In this document: piece after piece, positions 9,931 to 19,536 of the stretch
Layout of the letters: each line of letters begins with the position of its first letter
Position numbering within the stretch: the stretch's first letter is position 1
Assembly: GCA_050732635.1 (NCBI GenBank)
Contig: JBOHRE010000012.1
Span: 1 to 51,878, forward strand
Direction of reading: 5' to 3'
DNA length: 51,878 bases
From: JBOHRE01 sp050732635
Lineage (GTDB): Bacteria; Gemmatimonadota; Gemmatimonadetes; Longimicrobiales; RSA9
The notes under the pieces: generated by a model
Told to the model about the DNA's origin: nothing
The model's input: only the letters and a program-made list of their open reading frames with translations
Databases searched by the model: none
Program-made: the position numbers and the translations under genes

Positions 9931-11642
9931 GGGATCTCGCACTTCAGCGCGGGTCGCCGGCGGCGGCAGCCAAGGCGGTCAGCTCCGCCGCGCTGGTGCA
10001 GCGCCCGCTGCCAGCGCTGATCGGGGTCGCCACGGCATGCATGGTCGCGTACGCCGCCGCGCTGGCCAACGGCTATGCGTACGACGACGTGCCGCTCGTG
10101 CTCGGCAACCCGGCAATGCGGGCGCTAGCGGGCGGCGATGTGGTTGCGGCGCTCCGCCTGATCGCGACGCAGCCGTACTGGCCGGCAATGGGGGCCGAGC
10201 TCGCGCTGTATCGCCCGCTGACCTCGCTCACGCTCGCGCTCGACTTTGCGCTCTGGAATGGGCATCCACTCGGGCTGCACCTGGCCAACGTGCTGTGGCA
10301 TACGGCGGCCTCGCTGCTCGTGCTGCTGCTGCTGCGCCGGCTGGTCACACCGATTCCGGCGTTCGCCGGCGCGCTCGTGTTCGCCGTGCACCCCGTGCAC
10401 GTGGAGGCGGTTGCGAACATTGCCGGCCGCGCCGAGCTAGTCACGGCTGTGTTCGGGCTGGCCGCTTGCGTGCTCTGGCTGCGGGGCCGGCGGGGCGACG
10501 TCAGCCTCGCAGCGCTGTGCGTGCTGCTCGCGCTCGCGGCGAAGGAAAGCGCGATCATGCTGCCGGCGCTGCTCCTGCTGCTCGAGCCCATCCGGCTACG
10601 TCGCGACGGTCAGCCGGTGGCAGCGAGTCAGGCATTCGCCGCCTCGTTGCGCGAGCGCACGAGCGGCTGGGTGCTGATCGGCCTCGCGCTCGCCGCCTTC
10701 GTGGCGGCGCGGATCGCTGTGCTCGACGGCCTTCGGCCGGCAGCCGTGCACGCCGCTGCGGACGTCCTTCAGAGCCCTCTCGAGCGAGTGGCGACGGCGC
10801 TCCAGGCATGGCCGGTCTACCTGCGGCTGCTGCTCGCGCCCACGAGTCTCCTAGCGGACTATGGGCCACGCGTGCTGATGCCCGCGCGCGGCATTACGCC
10901 GCTGGCGGTGATGGGCGGGCTGGTTCTGGTCACGCTCGTGGGCGCGGGCGTGACCGCACTGCACCGCCGTGAGCCGCGGCTCGCCCTCGCGCTACTGTGG
11001 TTGCCGCTGGCAATCCTGCCCGTATCGAACCTGCTTTTTCCGGTTGGCGTGATCGTGGCCGAGCGGACACTGTACCTGCCGTCGTTCGCACTGTCGCTCG
11101 GGCTCGGGCTGGTCGGCCAGCGGGTCGAAGCGCTCGGCTCCCGCGGGCTGCGCCGCGCAGCGGCGGTCGCCCTGGCCGTGGTCGCGCTTGCGCTGCTGGC
11201 CCGAACCGTCAGCCGAGTCCCGGAGTGGCGCTCCACCGAGACGATCTTCGCTGCGCTGGTGCGCGACCGTCCGGATTCGTTCCGCGCTCATTGGTACCTC
11301 GGCCGGGCGGCGCGCGAGCAGGGGGATCTGCCCCTTGCGCAGCGTCATTTCGGCGAGGCGTTTCGGCTCTGGCCGTACCGCGAACGGATGGTGATCGAGG
11401 CGGCCGCGACTGCACTGCAGGCGGGCGCACTGACCGAGGCCCGCGAGCTGGCCGGCTTCGCCGCGGAGCGCTGGCCGGCCAATGCCGACGCACACCGGCT
11501 GAACGCCGTTTCCGCGATTTCGCTTGCCGACACGACTGCCGCCCGCCTTGCGGTGCGCCTGGGGCTGAGGACCGCGCCCACCGATCCGCTGCTGCTCGAG
11601 ATGGCGTCCGCGTTGCGCGTGCACGAGGAGCCACGACGGTGA
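9927..11642 (+). CDS. TMTC-like membrane glycosyltransferase with TPR-like tail, paralogue 1
   Basis: A 571-residue protein starting with TTG that overlaps the preceding stop. Loop 1 has YAYDD (50-54) and YRPLTS (95-100); HPVHVEAVA (155-163) is followed by AGRAEL, then AAKESAIMLPA, then SNLLFP and AERTLYLPS. This motif series is characteristic of the TMTC/DUF1736-type GT-C family, whose animal members O-mannosylate cadherins. Ten or so membrane segments are followed by a soluble C-terminal region with alanine-rich helical pairs resembling TPRs. It is the first of three tandem paralogues. The expected reaction is sugar transfer from polyprenyl phosphate to exported protein; the specificity in bacteria is not established. 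Confidence 0.72.
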   Translation: MRDLALQRGSPAAAAKAVSSAALVQRPLPALIGVATACMVAYAAALANGYAYDDVPLVLGNPAMRALAGGDVVAALRLIATQPYWPAMGAELALYRPLTSLTLALDFALWNGHPLGLHLANVLWHTAASLLVLLLLRRLVTPIPAFAGALVFAVHPVHVEAVANIAGRAELVTAVFGLAACVLWLRGRRGDVSLAALCVLLALAAKESAIMLPALLLLLEPIRLRRDGQPVAASQAFAASLRERTSGWVLIGLALAAFVAARIAVLDGLRPAAVHAAADVLQSPLERVATALQAWPVYLRLLLAPTSLLADYGPRVLMPARGITPLAVMGGLVLVTLVGAGVTALHRREPRLALALLWLPLAILPVSNLLFPVGVIVAERTLYLPSFALSLGLGLVGQRVEALGSRGLRRAAAVALAVVALALLARTVSRVPEWRSTETIFAALVRDRPDSFRAHWYLGRAAREQGDLPLAQRHFGEAFRLWPYRERMVIEAAATALQAGALTEARELAGFAAERWPANADAHRLNAVSAISLADTTAARLAVRLGLRTAPTDPLLLEMASALRVHEEPRR

Positions 11643-13297
11643 TCCGCGTCGACGCCAGGACCGCGGGCGTGGCCGTGGTGGTGAGTGCGGTGGTCGCCTA
11701 TGCGACAGCACTGGGGAACGGCTTCGCGTACGATGATGTGCCGATCATCCGCGATGCGGCCCGCGTGCACACCCTGACCCAGCCAGGTGCGATTTGGCTG
11801 GCGCCGTACTGGCAGAGCATCGAATCCGCGGGACTGTACCGACCAGCGGTCCTCACCGGCTACGCTCTGCAGTGGGCGCTCGGCGGCGGCGGCGCGTGGC
11901 TGTTCCACGCCATCAGCGTCGGCATGCATGCCGCCGTCTCGATGCTGCTCTACGCCCTGCTGAGGACGTGGTTCGCGCCCGCGCCTGCGCTCATCGGCGC
12001 GCTCGTGTTCGTGGTCCATCCGGTCCATGTCGAGGCCGTGGCAAACCTTGTCGGCCAGGCCGAGCTGATCGCGGCGGGCGGCGTGCTCATCGCGCTCGTG
12101 CTGCTGGCGCGGCGGCCCGACACACGTAGGCTCGAGGCATGGCGGGTTCTGCTAATCTGTGGCGCGCTCGCGGTGGCGCTGCTGGCGAAGGAGCACGCGA
12201 TCGCGGCGCCCGCGCTGCTGCCTGTGGTGGAGCTCGCGCGCGCGCGCACCCGCGAGAATCGCGTATGGACCCTGAGTCGGGCGAGCACGCTGTCGCTGGC
12301 GGCCGGCGTGAGCCTGGTCGTCGTCGCCTATCTGGGCGCACGGGCGGCCGTGCTCGGCGGACTCACGAGCGACGCGATGGCGCCCACGCTGCCGTTTCTC
12401 GAGTCCGGTGCGCGCCTGACGAGCGCACTGCGCCTGTGGCCGGAATACGCGCGGCTGCTGTTCTGGCCGGCGCGGCTCTCGTCCGACTATTCGCCGGCGG
12501 TCATACTGCCGGCCGAAAGCTGGACGCCGATGGCCGTGTTCGGTGGGGCTCTGCTCGCGGTCACGGCACTGGCTGCGCTCCTGCTGCCGCGCCGGCCACA
12601 CGTGGGTCTGCCGGCGGCGTGGTTCCTGATCACGGTGCTGCCGGTCTCGAATCTGATCGTGCCGATTGGCGTGCTGCTCGCCGAACGCACGCTGTACCTG
12701 CCGTCCGCCGCCGTCGCGTTCGTAACCGCCGGACTGGCCGGTGCCCTGCCGGGTCTGCCGGCGTTCGCCCACAGACACACGCGGCGCGCGGCTCTGGCCG
12801 CCGTGGCCGGCGTACTGTTGCTGGCCGCGCTGCATAGCGCACGGCGGGCACCCGTCTGGACCAGCACTCAGACGGTCAACGATGCGCTGATCCGGGATCG
12901 GCCGGAGTCCTATCGCGCGCAGTGGACCGCCGCAGTGCGCGCTCTCCAGCGTGACGATCACGGCGCCGCCGAGCGCCACTGGACGCTCGCGTACCGACTG
13001 TGGCCACACGACCCCCATATGCTAGCCGAGCTCGCCATGTACCGGCAGCAGCGCGGGGACATGGCCGCCGCGCTGGAGCTGATCGCCGAGGCCCAGGCGC
13101 GCGCGTCCCACTCACCGCGCGTTCAGCTCACCGCCGGCTTCATCTATCTCAGCGGCGGCAGTGTCGAGAAAGCGGAGCGGGCACTGCACGCCGCCTGCGC
13201 GGCGGGCGATACCGCCATCGATCGTGTGGCGGCCGCGCTCGCGTCCTCGGTTCGGCGCTCGGACATCGCTGCGGCGTGTACCGCCGACGCGCCATGA
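11639..13297 (+). CDS. TMTC-like membrane glycosyltransferase with TPR-like tail, paralogue 2
   Basis: A 552-residue paralogue of its two neighbours, starting with GTG at 11639 inside the previous stop (GTGA). The frame stays open far upstream, but that part is only the shadow of paralogue 1; the membrane protein begins MIRVDARTAG. It keeps YDD (31-33), LYRPAV, HPVHVEAVA (127-135) with GQAEL, LAKEHAI, LSSDYSPAVILP, SNLIVP and AERTLYLPS. A helical repeat tail (about 430-552) resembles TPRs. The close similarity in motifs and spacing indicates tandem duplication with later divergence of the loops, possibly giving different acceptors. Confidence 0.72.
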   Translation: MIRVDARTAGVAVVVSAVVAYATALGNGFAYDDVPIIRDAARVHTLTQPGAIWLAPYWQSIESAGLYRPAVLTGYALQWALGGGGAWLFHAISVGMHAAVSMLLYALLRTWFAPAPALIGALVFVVHPVHVEAVANLVGQAELIAAGGVLIALVLLARRPDTRRLEAWRVLLICGALAVALLAKEHAIAAPALLPVVELARARTRENRVWTLSRASTLSLAAGVSLVVVAYLGARAAVLGGLTSDAMAPTLPFLESGARLTSALRLWPEYARLLFWPARLSSDYSPAVILPAESWTPMAVFGGALLAVTALAALLLPRRPHVGLPAAWFLITVLPVSNLIVPIGVLLAERTLYLPSAAVAFVTAGLAGALPGLPAFAHRHTRRAALAAVAGVLLLAALHSARRAPVWTSTQTVNDALIRDRPESYRAQWTAAVRALQRDDHGAAERHWTLAYRLWPHDPHMLAELAMYRQQRGDMAAALELIAEAQARASHSPRVQLTAGFIYLSGGSVEKAERALHAACAAGDTAIDRVAAALASSVRRSDIAAACTADAP

Positions 13298-15186
13298 ATA
13301 CGGCAGCCGTACGCGTCGCCAGTCGGTTACGCCGGCTGCCCTCGTGGCGCGAAGCTGCGTGGCTCGTGGCGCTCGTCGCTGTCGCGCTCTACGCGAGCAC
13401 GATCCGCTACGGCTTCACGCTCGACGATGTGTGGATTATCGAGCGGAACCCCTACGTGCGCGAGCCCTGGCGGCTGTTCCATATCTGGACCGCGCCCTAC
13501 TGGCCTAGCTACGGCGAGATGCTCGGGCTATACCGACCGCTCACTGTGTTCGGCTTCGCCCTACAGTGGCGACTCGCACCGCACGGGGCCTGGCTCTTTC
13601 ACTTGGTCAACGTGGTGTTGCACGCGGCTGTATGCGTATCGATCCTGCTCCTGCTGCGGCGGCTCGGCTTCGCGCTGATTCCTGCCTTGCTCGGAGCACT
13701 CGTGTTCGCCGTACATCCGTTGCACGTGGAGGCAGTGGCCGGCGTGGTCGGTCAGGCCGAGATGACCGCCGCTCTGTGCGTGCTGGCCGCCTGCTACGTG
13801 CACGCCAGCCGATCGCCCGGTGCGCAAGCCTCATATCGCCGCACCGCCGCCGTCACACTGCTGTTCGCCGTCGCGCTCTTTGCGAAGGAGCACGCCATCG
13901 TGTTGCCAGCGCTGCTCCTCGCCATCGATGCGGCGCAAGGCAGGACCCGGTTCACGCGCGGCGACCTCGCCCGCTACTTCGATGGGATTGGTGTGACACT
14001 CACGCTGCTCGCGCTGGTCGCGGCCACTTACCTGCTGATCCGGCTCGAGGTGCTCGGCTCGCTGACCGGCACGCATACGACGACGGGCCTTCCATTCTGG
14101 CAGCACGCGCCTACGCGCGTGATGACCGCAATGCGACTCTGGGTCGAGTACGCGAGGTTGTTGTTCTTCCCGGCACAGCTCTCGGCCGACTACTCGCCGG
14201 CCGTAATCCTGCCGGTGGCGCAGCCGACACCTCTGATGGCACTCGGCACCGCGCTGTTCCTGGCCACGGTCGCGCTCGCCGCCGCCACACCCTTCGTGCC
14301 CCGGCTGGGACTGCCCGCCGCGTGGTTCCTCATCGCCGTGCTTCCCATCTCCAATCTGCTCTTCGGCACCGGGATGGTCGTAGCGGAGCGTACCCTGTAT
14401 CTACCGTCCGTCGCGCTCGCATTCATCGTCGCCGGCCTCGTTGAGCGGGTCGCCCAGGATCCGACGAGCGCGCGCCCGCGCCAACGCCTGGCGGCCGCCG
14501 CACTGGCTGCTGCCATTCTGCTCGCGCTCGGCGCGAGGGTCGTCACGCGGAATCCGGTCTGGCGTGACAATGGCACCCTCATCAGCACCATGGTTGCCGA
14601 GGTGCCGCGCTCGTATCGCGCCCAGTGGTCGGCCGCCGCCGCTGCGGCCCTCGCCGGCGATACCGCGCGCAGCCTCGACCACTGGAGGCTGGCATACCGG
14701 CTCTGGCCGTACGATGGGCAGCTCGGGACCGAATATGGCCACTACCTCTATGACGTCGGTCGGCCTGAGGAGGCGATTCCCATCCTCCTGGACGTGCGCG
14801 AGACATATCTGTTCCCCAATCGGTCCGAGCGCGTGCTCGCCCAGGCCTACCTCGCCATCGGCCGCCCGCGCGAGGCGCTCCTCGCCGCCAACCGCGCCGT
14901 AATCGTCGCCGGCCCGCGACCGCACCTCGCCGAGCTGCGCGCGCGGGCGCTCCTCGCGCTAGATGCCTTTCCCCAGGCCGAGCTGGCCGCCCGCGACGCC
15001 GTGCAGCAGAGCGGCGGTCGCCAGTGGAGTGCGTGGCTGATTCTTGCCCGCAGCCTCGCCGCCCAGGAGCAGTCCCGGCGGGCCGCCGCGGCGCTGGACT
15101 CCGCTGTCCTGTTCGCGCGCACCACGCCGGGCGGTGCCGCGGTCGTAGACGCCACGCGGCGCGAGCTGGGCCTGCTCGAGCCTTGA
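13294..15186 (+). CDS. TMTC-like membrane glycosyltransferase with TPR-like tail, paralogue 3
   Basis: The longest of the three paralogues (630 residues), starting with ATG in an ATGA overlap. It carries LDD (43-45) in place of YDD, YRPLTV (80-85), HPLHVEAVA (141-149) with GQAEM, FAKEHAI, LSADYSPAVILP, SNLLFG and AERTLYLPS. The C-terminal region from about residue 440 has several helical pairs typical of TPRs, longer than in paralogues 1 and 2. It is the last gene of the operon, and the pilin gene begins 211 bases further on. That adjacency is the main reason to suspect the pilin as an acceptor. Confidence 0.72.
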   Translation: MNTAAVRVASRLRRLPSWREAAWLVALVAVALYASTIRYGFTLDDVWIIERNPYVREPWRLFHIWTAPYWPSYGEMLGLYRPLTVFGFALQWRLAPHGAWLFHLVNVVLHAAVCVSILLLLRRLGFALIPALLGALVFAVHPLHVEAVAGVVGQAEMTAALCVLAACYVHASRSPGAQASYRRTAAVTLLFAVALFAKEHAIVLPALLLAIDAAQGRTRFTRGDLARYFDGIGVTLTLLALVAATYLLIRLEVLGSLTGTHTTTGLPFWQHAPTRVMTAMRLWVEYARLLFFPAQLSADYSPAVILPVAQPTPLMALGTALFLATVALAAATPFVPRLGLPAAWFLIAVLPISNLLFGTGMVVAERTLYLPSVALAFIVAGLVERVAQDPTSARPRQRLAAAALAAAILLALGARVVTRNPVWRDNGTLISTMVAEVPRSYRAQWSAAAAAALAGDTARSLDHWRLAYRLWPYDGQLGTEYGHYLYDVGRPEEAIPILLDVRETYLFPNRSERVLAQAYLAIGRPREALLAANRAVIVAGPRPHLAELRARALLALDAFPQAELAARDAVQQSGGRQWSAWLILARSLAAQEQSRRAAAALDSAVLFARTTPGGAAVVDATRRELGLLEP

Positions 15187-15272
15187 ATTCTGCGAACAAC
15201 TCGCGTTTTGCCATTGACAGAGGTGGTCCCCCACGTCCATCCGGGCTTGTGGAAAAGACCATATATTATTGT

Positions 15273-15284
15273 TGTGACAGCACA
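15273..15284. promoter_or_regulatory. Palindromic TGTGACAGCACA, possible activator site
   Basis: TGTG and CACA arms flank a 4-base spacer in an unusually AT-rich stretch (15255-15295) for this genome. It lies about 30 bases upstream of the candidate sigma-54 promoter, a spacing compatible with an enhancer-binding protein. A related TTGACAG occurs at 15214. Functional assignment is conjecture. Confidence 0.25.
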
Positions 15285-15313
15285 TAGAAATTTATCCACA
15301 GCCAAAGCCGCGA

Positions 15314-15328
15314 GGGAACGCGGATTGC
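15314..15328 (+). promoter_or_regulatory. Candidate sigma-54 (-24/-12) promoter of the pilin gene
   Basis: GGGAACGCGGATTGC matches the consensus TGGCACGNNNNTTGC at 9 of 11 defined positions. It retains the essential GG and GC spaced by ten bases. Transcription would start near 15340, leaving a leader of about 58 bases before the pilin ATG at 15398. Three NtrC-family activators are encoded in this window, two of them flanking this pilin region, as expected for PilR-type control. Chance matches are possible in GC-rich DNA. Confidence 0.5.
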
Positions 15329-15397
15329 CCCATCCTGTGGTCGGCCTATTTCGGCTTTGACTCGGACTCCCCTTACCCACTTCGGCAGGAGCACAGT

Positions 15398-15805
15398 ATG
15401 CTCAAGGGACGGCAGGGTTTCACACTGATCGAGCTGCTCATCGTGGTCGTGATCATCGGCATTCTTGCCGCGATCGCGATTCCGAAGTTCAGCGCGACGC
15501 GCGAGAAGGCGTACTTCTCCGCGATGAAATCGGACCTGAAGAACCTTCAGGCCCAGCAGGAGATGTACTACTCGGATCCGGCGAACAACTATCAGTACGC
15601 GCCGAATGCGACCACGGTTGGTCTCGATTTCGCGGCTTCGTCGGGTGTCACAGTCGACATCAACAACGCGAGCCAGACTGGCTGGGATGCGACGGCGGCG
15701 CACAGCGCGCTGCAGTCGACGCAGTTCTGCGCAGTGTTCGTCGGCGACAATGCTTCGGTCGCTCCGGCTACGACTGCTGGCGTCGTGACCTGCACGGGTG
15801 AGTAA
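15398..15805 (+). CDS. pilA: Type IV major pilin-like protein (PilA)
   Basis: A 135-residue type IVa-like prepilin. The 7-residue leader MLKGRQG ends in the Gly processed by prepilin peptidase, followed by FTLIE with the conserved mature E5 and a hydrophobic helix to about residue 30. The C-terminal domain has C111 and C132, which could form the D-region disulfide loop. It is rich in Ser, Thr and Asn, with N-X-S/T triplets at N70, N90 and N118. Length is typical of short pilins. A sigma-54-like promoter lies upstream and a 12-bp hairpin immediately downstream. Tandem placement after three TMTC-like transferases suggests it may be glycosylated, which is inference. Confidence 0.9.
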   Translation: MLKGRQGFTLIELLIVVVIIGILAAIAIPKFSATREKAYFSAMKSDLKNLQAQQEMYYSDPANNYQYAPNATTVGLDFAASSGVTVDINNASQTGWDATAAHSALQSTQFCAVFVGDNASVAPATTAGVVTCTGE

Positions 15806-15831
15806 TCACTCGAGCTGCGTCCGGTATTGAC

Positions 15832-15859
15832 CGATGGGGCGGCGCGAGCCGCCCCATCG
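15832..15859 (+). terminator. Perfect 12-bp hairpin after the first pilin gene
   Basis: CGATGGGGCGGC pairs with GCCGCCCCATCG around a GCGA loop, 27 bases after the pilin stop. There is no U-tract, so it may be a partial terminator or an RNA-stabilising element that sets the ratio of the first to the second pilin. It covers a possible ATG at 15834, making that start of the next gene unlikely. Confidence 0.6.
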
Positions 15860-15878
15860 TGTATCGGGCTGGCCCCCT

Positions 15879-16295
15879 ATGACAGCGCACACGGCGAGGA
15901 TGCCAGGAGACAGGCGCGGCTTCACGCTCATCGAGCTGCTGCTGGTCCTGGTGGTGATCGGGATCCTGGCAACCATCGCGATGCCGAAGTACACGGCGAT
16001 ACGCGAACGGAGCTACAAAGCCAGCATCGAGAGCGACCTGAAGGTGCTCGCGATCATGCAGGAGCTCTATCACAAGAGCTATCTGAACTACTCCTCCACG
16101 GTCACGGCGCTGCCCGACATGGAAACCACGCCAGACGTGGCGATTTCGATCACCGTCTCGTCGCCGTTTGGCTGGGCCGCGACCGCCTCGCACGCCGCCG
16201 TGCCGGGGAAGCAGTGCGGAATCTTCACGGGCAATACGACGCCTGCCGATGCGCCACCTGCCACGACCGAGGGCGTCATCACGTGTGATCCATAG
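15879..16295 (+). CDS. Second type IV pilin-like protein
   Basis: A 138-residue prepilin with a leader of about 14 residues ending in Gly, then FTLIE, and a hydrophobic helix to about residue 37. It is a paralogue of the pilin at 15398: the N-terminal helix, the FGW/TGW region and the C-terminal ending (PATTEGVITC against PATTAGVVTC) correspond. Two cysteines again bracket the C-terminal loop. The ATG at 15879 is preferred; an ATG at 15834 lies within a strong hairpin, and 15900 is an alternative that gives a 7-residue leader. It may be a second major pilin or a minor component of the same fibre. Confidence 0.82.
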   Translation: MTAHTARMPGDRRGFTLIELLLVLVVIGILATIAMPKYTAIRERSYKASIESDLKVLAIMQELYHKSYLNYSSTVTALPDMETTPDVAISITVSSPFGWAATASHAAVPGKQCGIFTGNTTPADAPPATTEGVITCDP

Positions 16296-16308
16296 ACCAT
16301 GCTGCCGC

Positions 16309-16323
16309 CGGCGCGGTGCTTGC
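16309..16323 (+). promoter_or_regulatory. Second candidate sigma-54 promoter
   Basis: CGGCGCGGTGCTTGC matches TGGCACGNNNNTTGC at 9 of 11 positions with the correct GG-N10-GC spacing. It lies between the second pilin and the histidine kinase that starts at 16378, so it could make that two-component system autoregulated. GC-rich sequence makes chance similarity more likely here than for the element at 15314. Confidence 0.35.
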
Positions 16324-16377
16324 CACCTCGCGGGCTACATGTGCATGTTGGGTCACGATCTTCAGCCATAAATCTCC

Positions 16378-17654
16378 TTGCGCAAAGCCCCGACGCTCGG
16401 CCGAGAGCTGATCACGGCCCTGGTGGTCGTCTTCGCGGGCGCGATCCTGCTGGCGGCCGTGGGGGTGCTGCTGCTGCTGCCGCGGTTCCGGACGCCGGCG
16501 GATGCGACGGTCTACATCGCGCTGCTGGTGGCGGCCGACGTGGCGGTGCTCGCGCTGTTCGGGCATTACCTGGTTCGGCGCCGCGTGGTCGCGCCGCTGG
16601 AGCGTGTGGTCGCGGAAGTCGAAGAGATCGCCCGCGGCGATTACGAGCGGCGGCTGGCGCCGGGCGAGGCGCAGGAGGTGCGCCGGCTCTCCGAGGCGGT
16701 CAATGGCATGGCCGAGCGGCTGATCACACACCAGCAGCAGCTCGCGGCCAATGTCCGTTCACTGGAGGAGACGAACCGCCAGTTGACCGAGGCGCGCGAT
16801 GAGCTGGTCCGCGTCGAGAAGATGGCGTCCGTCGGCCGGATGGCGGCGGGCATCGCGCATGAGATCGGCAACCCGCTCGGCGCGATCCTCGGCTACCTGG
16901 CCGTCCTGCGACGCGGTGCCGATGCAAAGCGGGCCGAGCTGCTGACGGCGGCCGAGGCGGAGTCGCGCCGCATCGATCGGATCGTGCACGGGCTGCTCGA
17001 CTACGCCAGACCCCGTGGCGCTCGCTCGCGCTCGATCGACATCAACATGGTGGTCGATCAGACCGTGGATCTCGTGCGGACGCAGGGCAAGCTGTCCGAT
17101 GTCCAGCTCGAGCTCGATCTCGAAGCGGCGCTGCCGACCGTGGTGGCAGACTTCAACCAGCTGCAGCAGGTTCTGGTCAACCTCATCATCAACGCTCTCG
17201 ACGCCATGGACGGCACGATCGGGAGCACACTGCGAATCGCGACGGCAACCGAGCGCGTGAAGCCGGGGCCAATGCTGCCGCCGCGCCGGAAGGACGACCC
17301 GCCCGACCTGGACTACTCGCATCGGCGGCGGTTCAACCGGCGGGTGCGCGTGCCGCGCGAGGATGTCTTTCCCAGCGACATCCAGGTCGTCTCGCTCGCG
17401 ATCTCGGACACCGGGCCGGGCATCGATGCCGAGCACCTCGACCAGATCTTCGAGCCGTTCTTCACCACCAAGGAGCCCGGCAAGGGCACCGGTCTCGGGC
17501 TGGCGGTCGCCGCGCGCCTGGTCGACGCGATGGGCGGCACGATCCGCGTCGAAACGGAGAAGGGTCGGGGCACCACGTTCCTCATCTATCTGCCACCGGA
17601 GTCAGCGACTGCCGAGATGGAAGAGGGAACCGAGACCTTCAGCGCGGCAGGATC

Positions 17655-17658
<4 letters not shown>
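16378..17658 (+). CDS. HAMP-containing sensor histidine kinase
   Basis: A 426-residue sensor kinase. Two hydrophobic segments (about 9-32 and 44-63) enclose only a very short loop, so signal sensing is probably within the membrane or cytoplasmic. A HAMP domain follows (63-115), then a coiled-coil linker. The HisKA domain has H161 in GIAHEIGNPLGAILG, and the HATPase_c domain has NLIINALDAM, SDTGPGI and GTGLGLAVAARL. An insertion rich in Arg and Pro (about 300-325) sits inside the ATPase domain between the N box and G1. It starts with TTG; an in-frame TAA three codons upstream rules out a longer start. Its stop overlaps the downstream regulator gene, its presumed partner. Confidence 0.85.
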
Positions 17659-19013
<1,355 letters not shown>

Positions 19014-19019
19014 GCCTGC

Positions 19020-19043
19020 CGGGCCGGCGCTGCCGCCGGCCCG
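19020..19043 (+). terminator. Hairpin terminator after the second two-component operon
   Basis: CGGGCCGGC pairs with GCCGGCCCG around a 6-base loop, 6 bases after the regulator stop. It has a short TT but no long U-tract. It separates the regulator from the minor-pilin operon. Confidence 0.55.
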
Positions 19044-19063
19044 TTCCGCTATGGAGCTGCCCT

Positions 19064-19084
19064 GCCGACGCGCCTAGCGTCGGC
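19064..19084 (+). other. Hairpin directly before the FimT-like start
   Basis: GCCGACGC and GCGTCGGC form an 8-bp stem around GCCTA, ending 2 bases before the ATG at 19087. It occupies the place where a ribosome-binding site would be. It could limit translation of the first minor-pilin gene, or be a second terminator stem. Confidence 0.4.
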
Positions 19085-19086
19085 GC

Positions 19087-19536
19087 ATGCAACGCTCACC
19101 CCAACGCCATGCCGGCGCGACGCTGCTCGAACTGAGCCTGGCGCTGCTCATCATCGCCGTTCTGCTGGCCGCTGTGGCGCCGCCGCTGCTGCAGGCGCGC
19201 GACCGGATCGCGGTTGCGGCCGCGGCGGATGCGATCCTGCACGCCCTCAGTCGCGCCCGGCTGGCGGCGATCGCCCAAGGGCGTGCCGCCGCGGTCATCG
19301 ATCTATCCGCGGCGCGCGTCTGGACGGAGGCGGCTGTCGCGAGCAGCGATACGGTCGAGCTGGGCGTGGAGCTGCGCGTCCAACTGCGAGACGGCACCGG
19401 CGCCGGCGGTGTGCTGCGCCTGCCGTACGGCCCGCTCGGGCTCGGCGCTGCGACCAGCCGCACGATCCTGATCCGGCGCGGCAACGCGCAGTCTCGTGTC
19501 ATCATCGCGGCCTACGGGCGCGCGCGGCGCTCATGA
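19087..19536 (+). CDS. FimT/GspH-like minor prepilin (operon A)
   Basis: A 149-residue prepilin-like protein. The leader ends with Gly before ATLLELSLALLIIAVL, in which the Glu after the cleavage site is retained although Ala replaces the usual Phe at mature position 1. A long amphipathic helix follows and a beta-rich C-terminal part ends with basic residues. FimT/GspH proteins join a minor-pilin complex that primes pilus assembly at the inner membrane. It is the first of four genes in operon A and overlaps the next by ATGA. Confidence 0.75.
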   Translation: MQRSPQRHAGATLLELSLALLIIAVLLAAVAPPLLQARDRIAVAAAADAILHALSRARLAAIAQGRAAAVIDLSAARVWTEAAVASSDTVELGVELRVQLRDGTGAGGVLRLPYGPLGLGAATSRTILIRRGNAQSRVIIAAYGRARRS

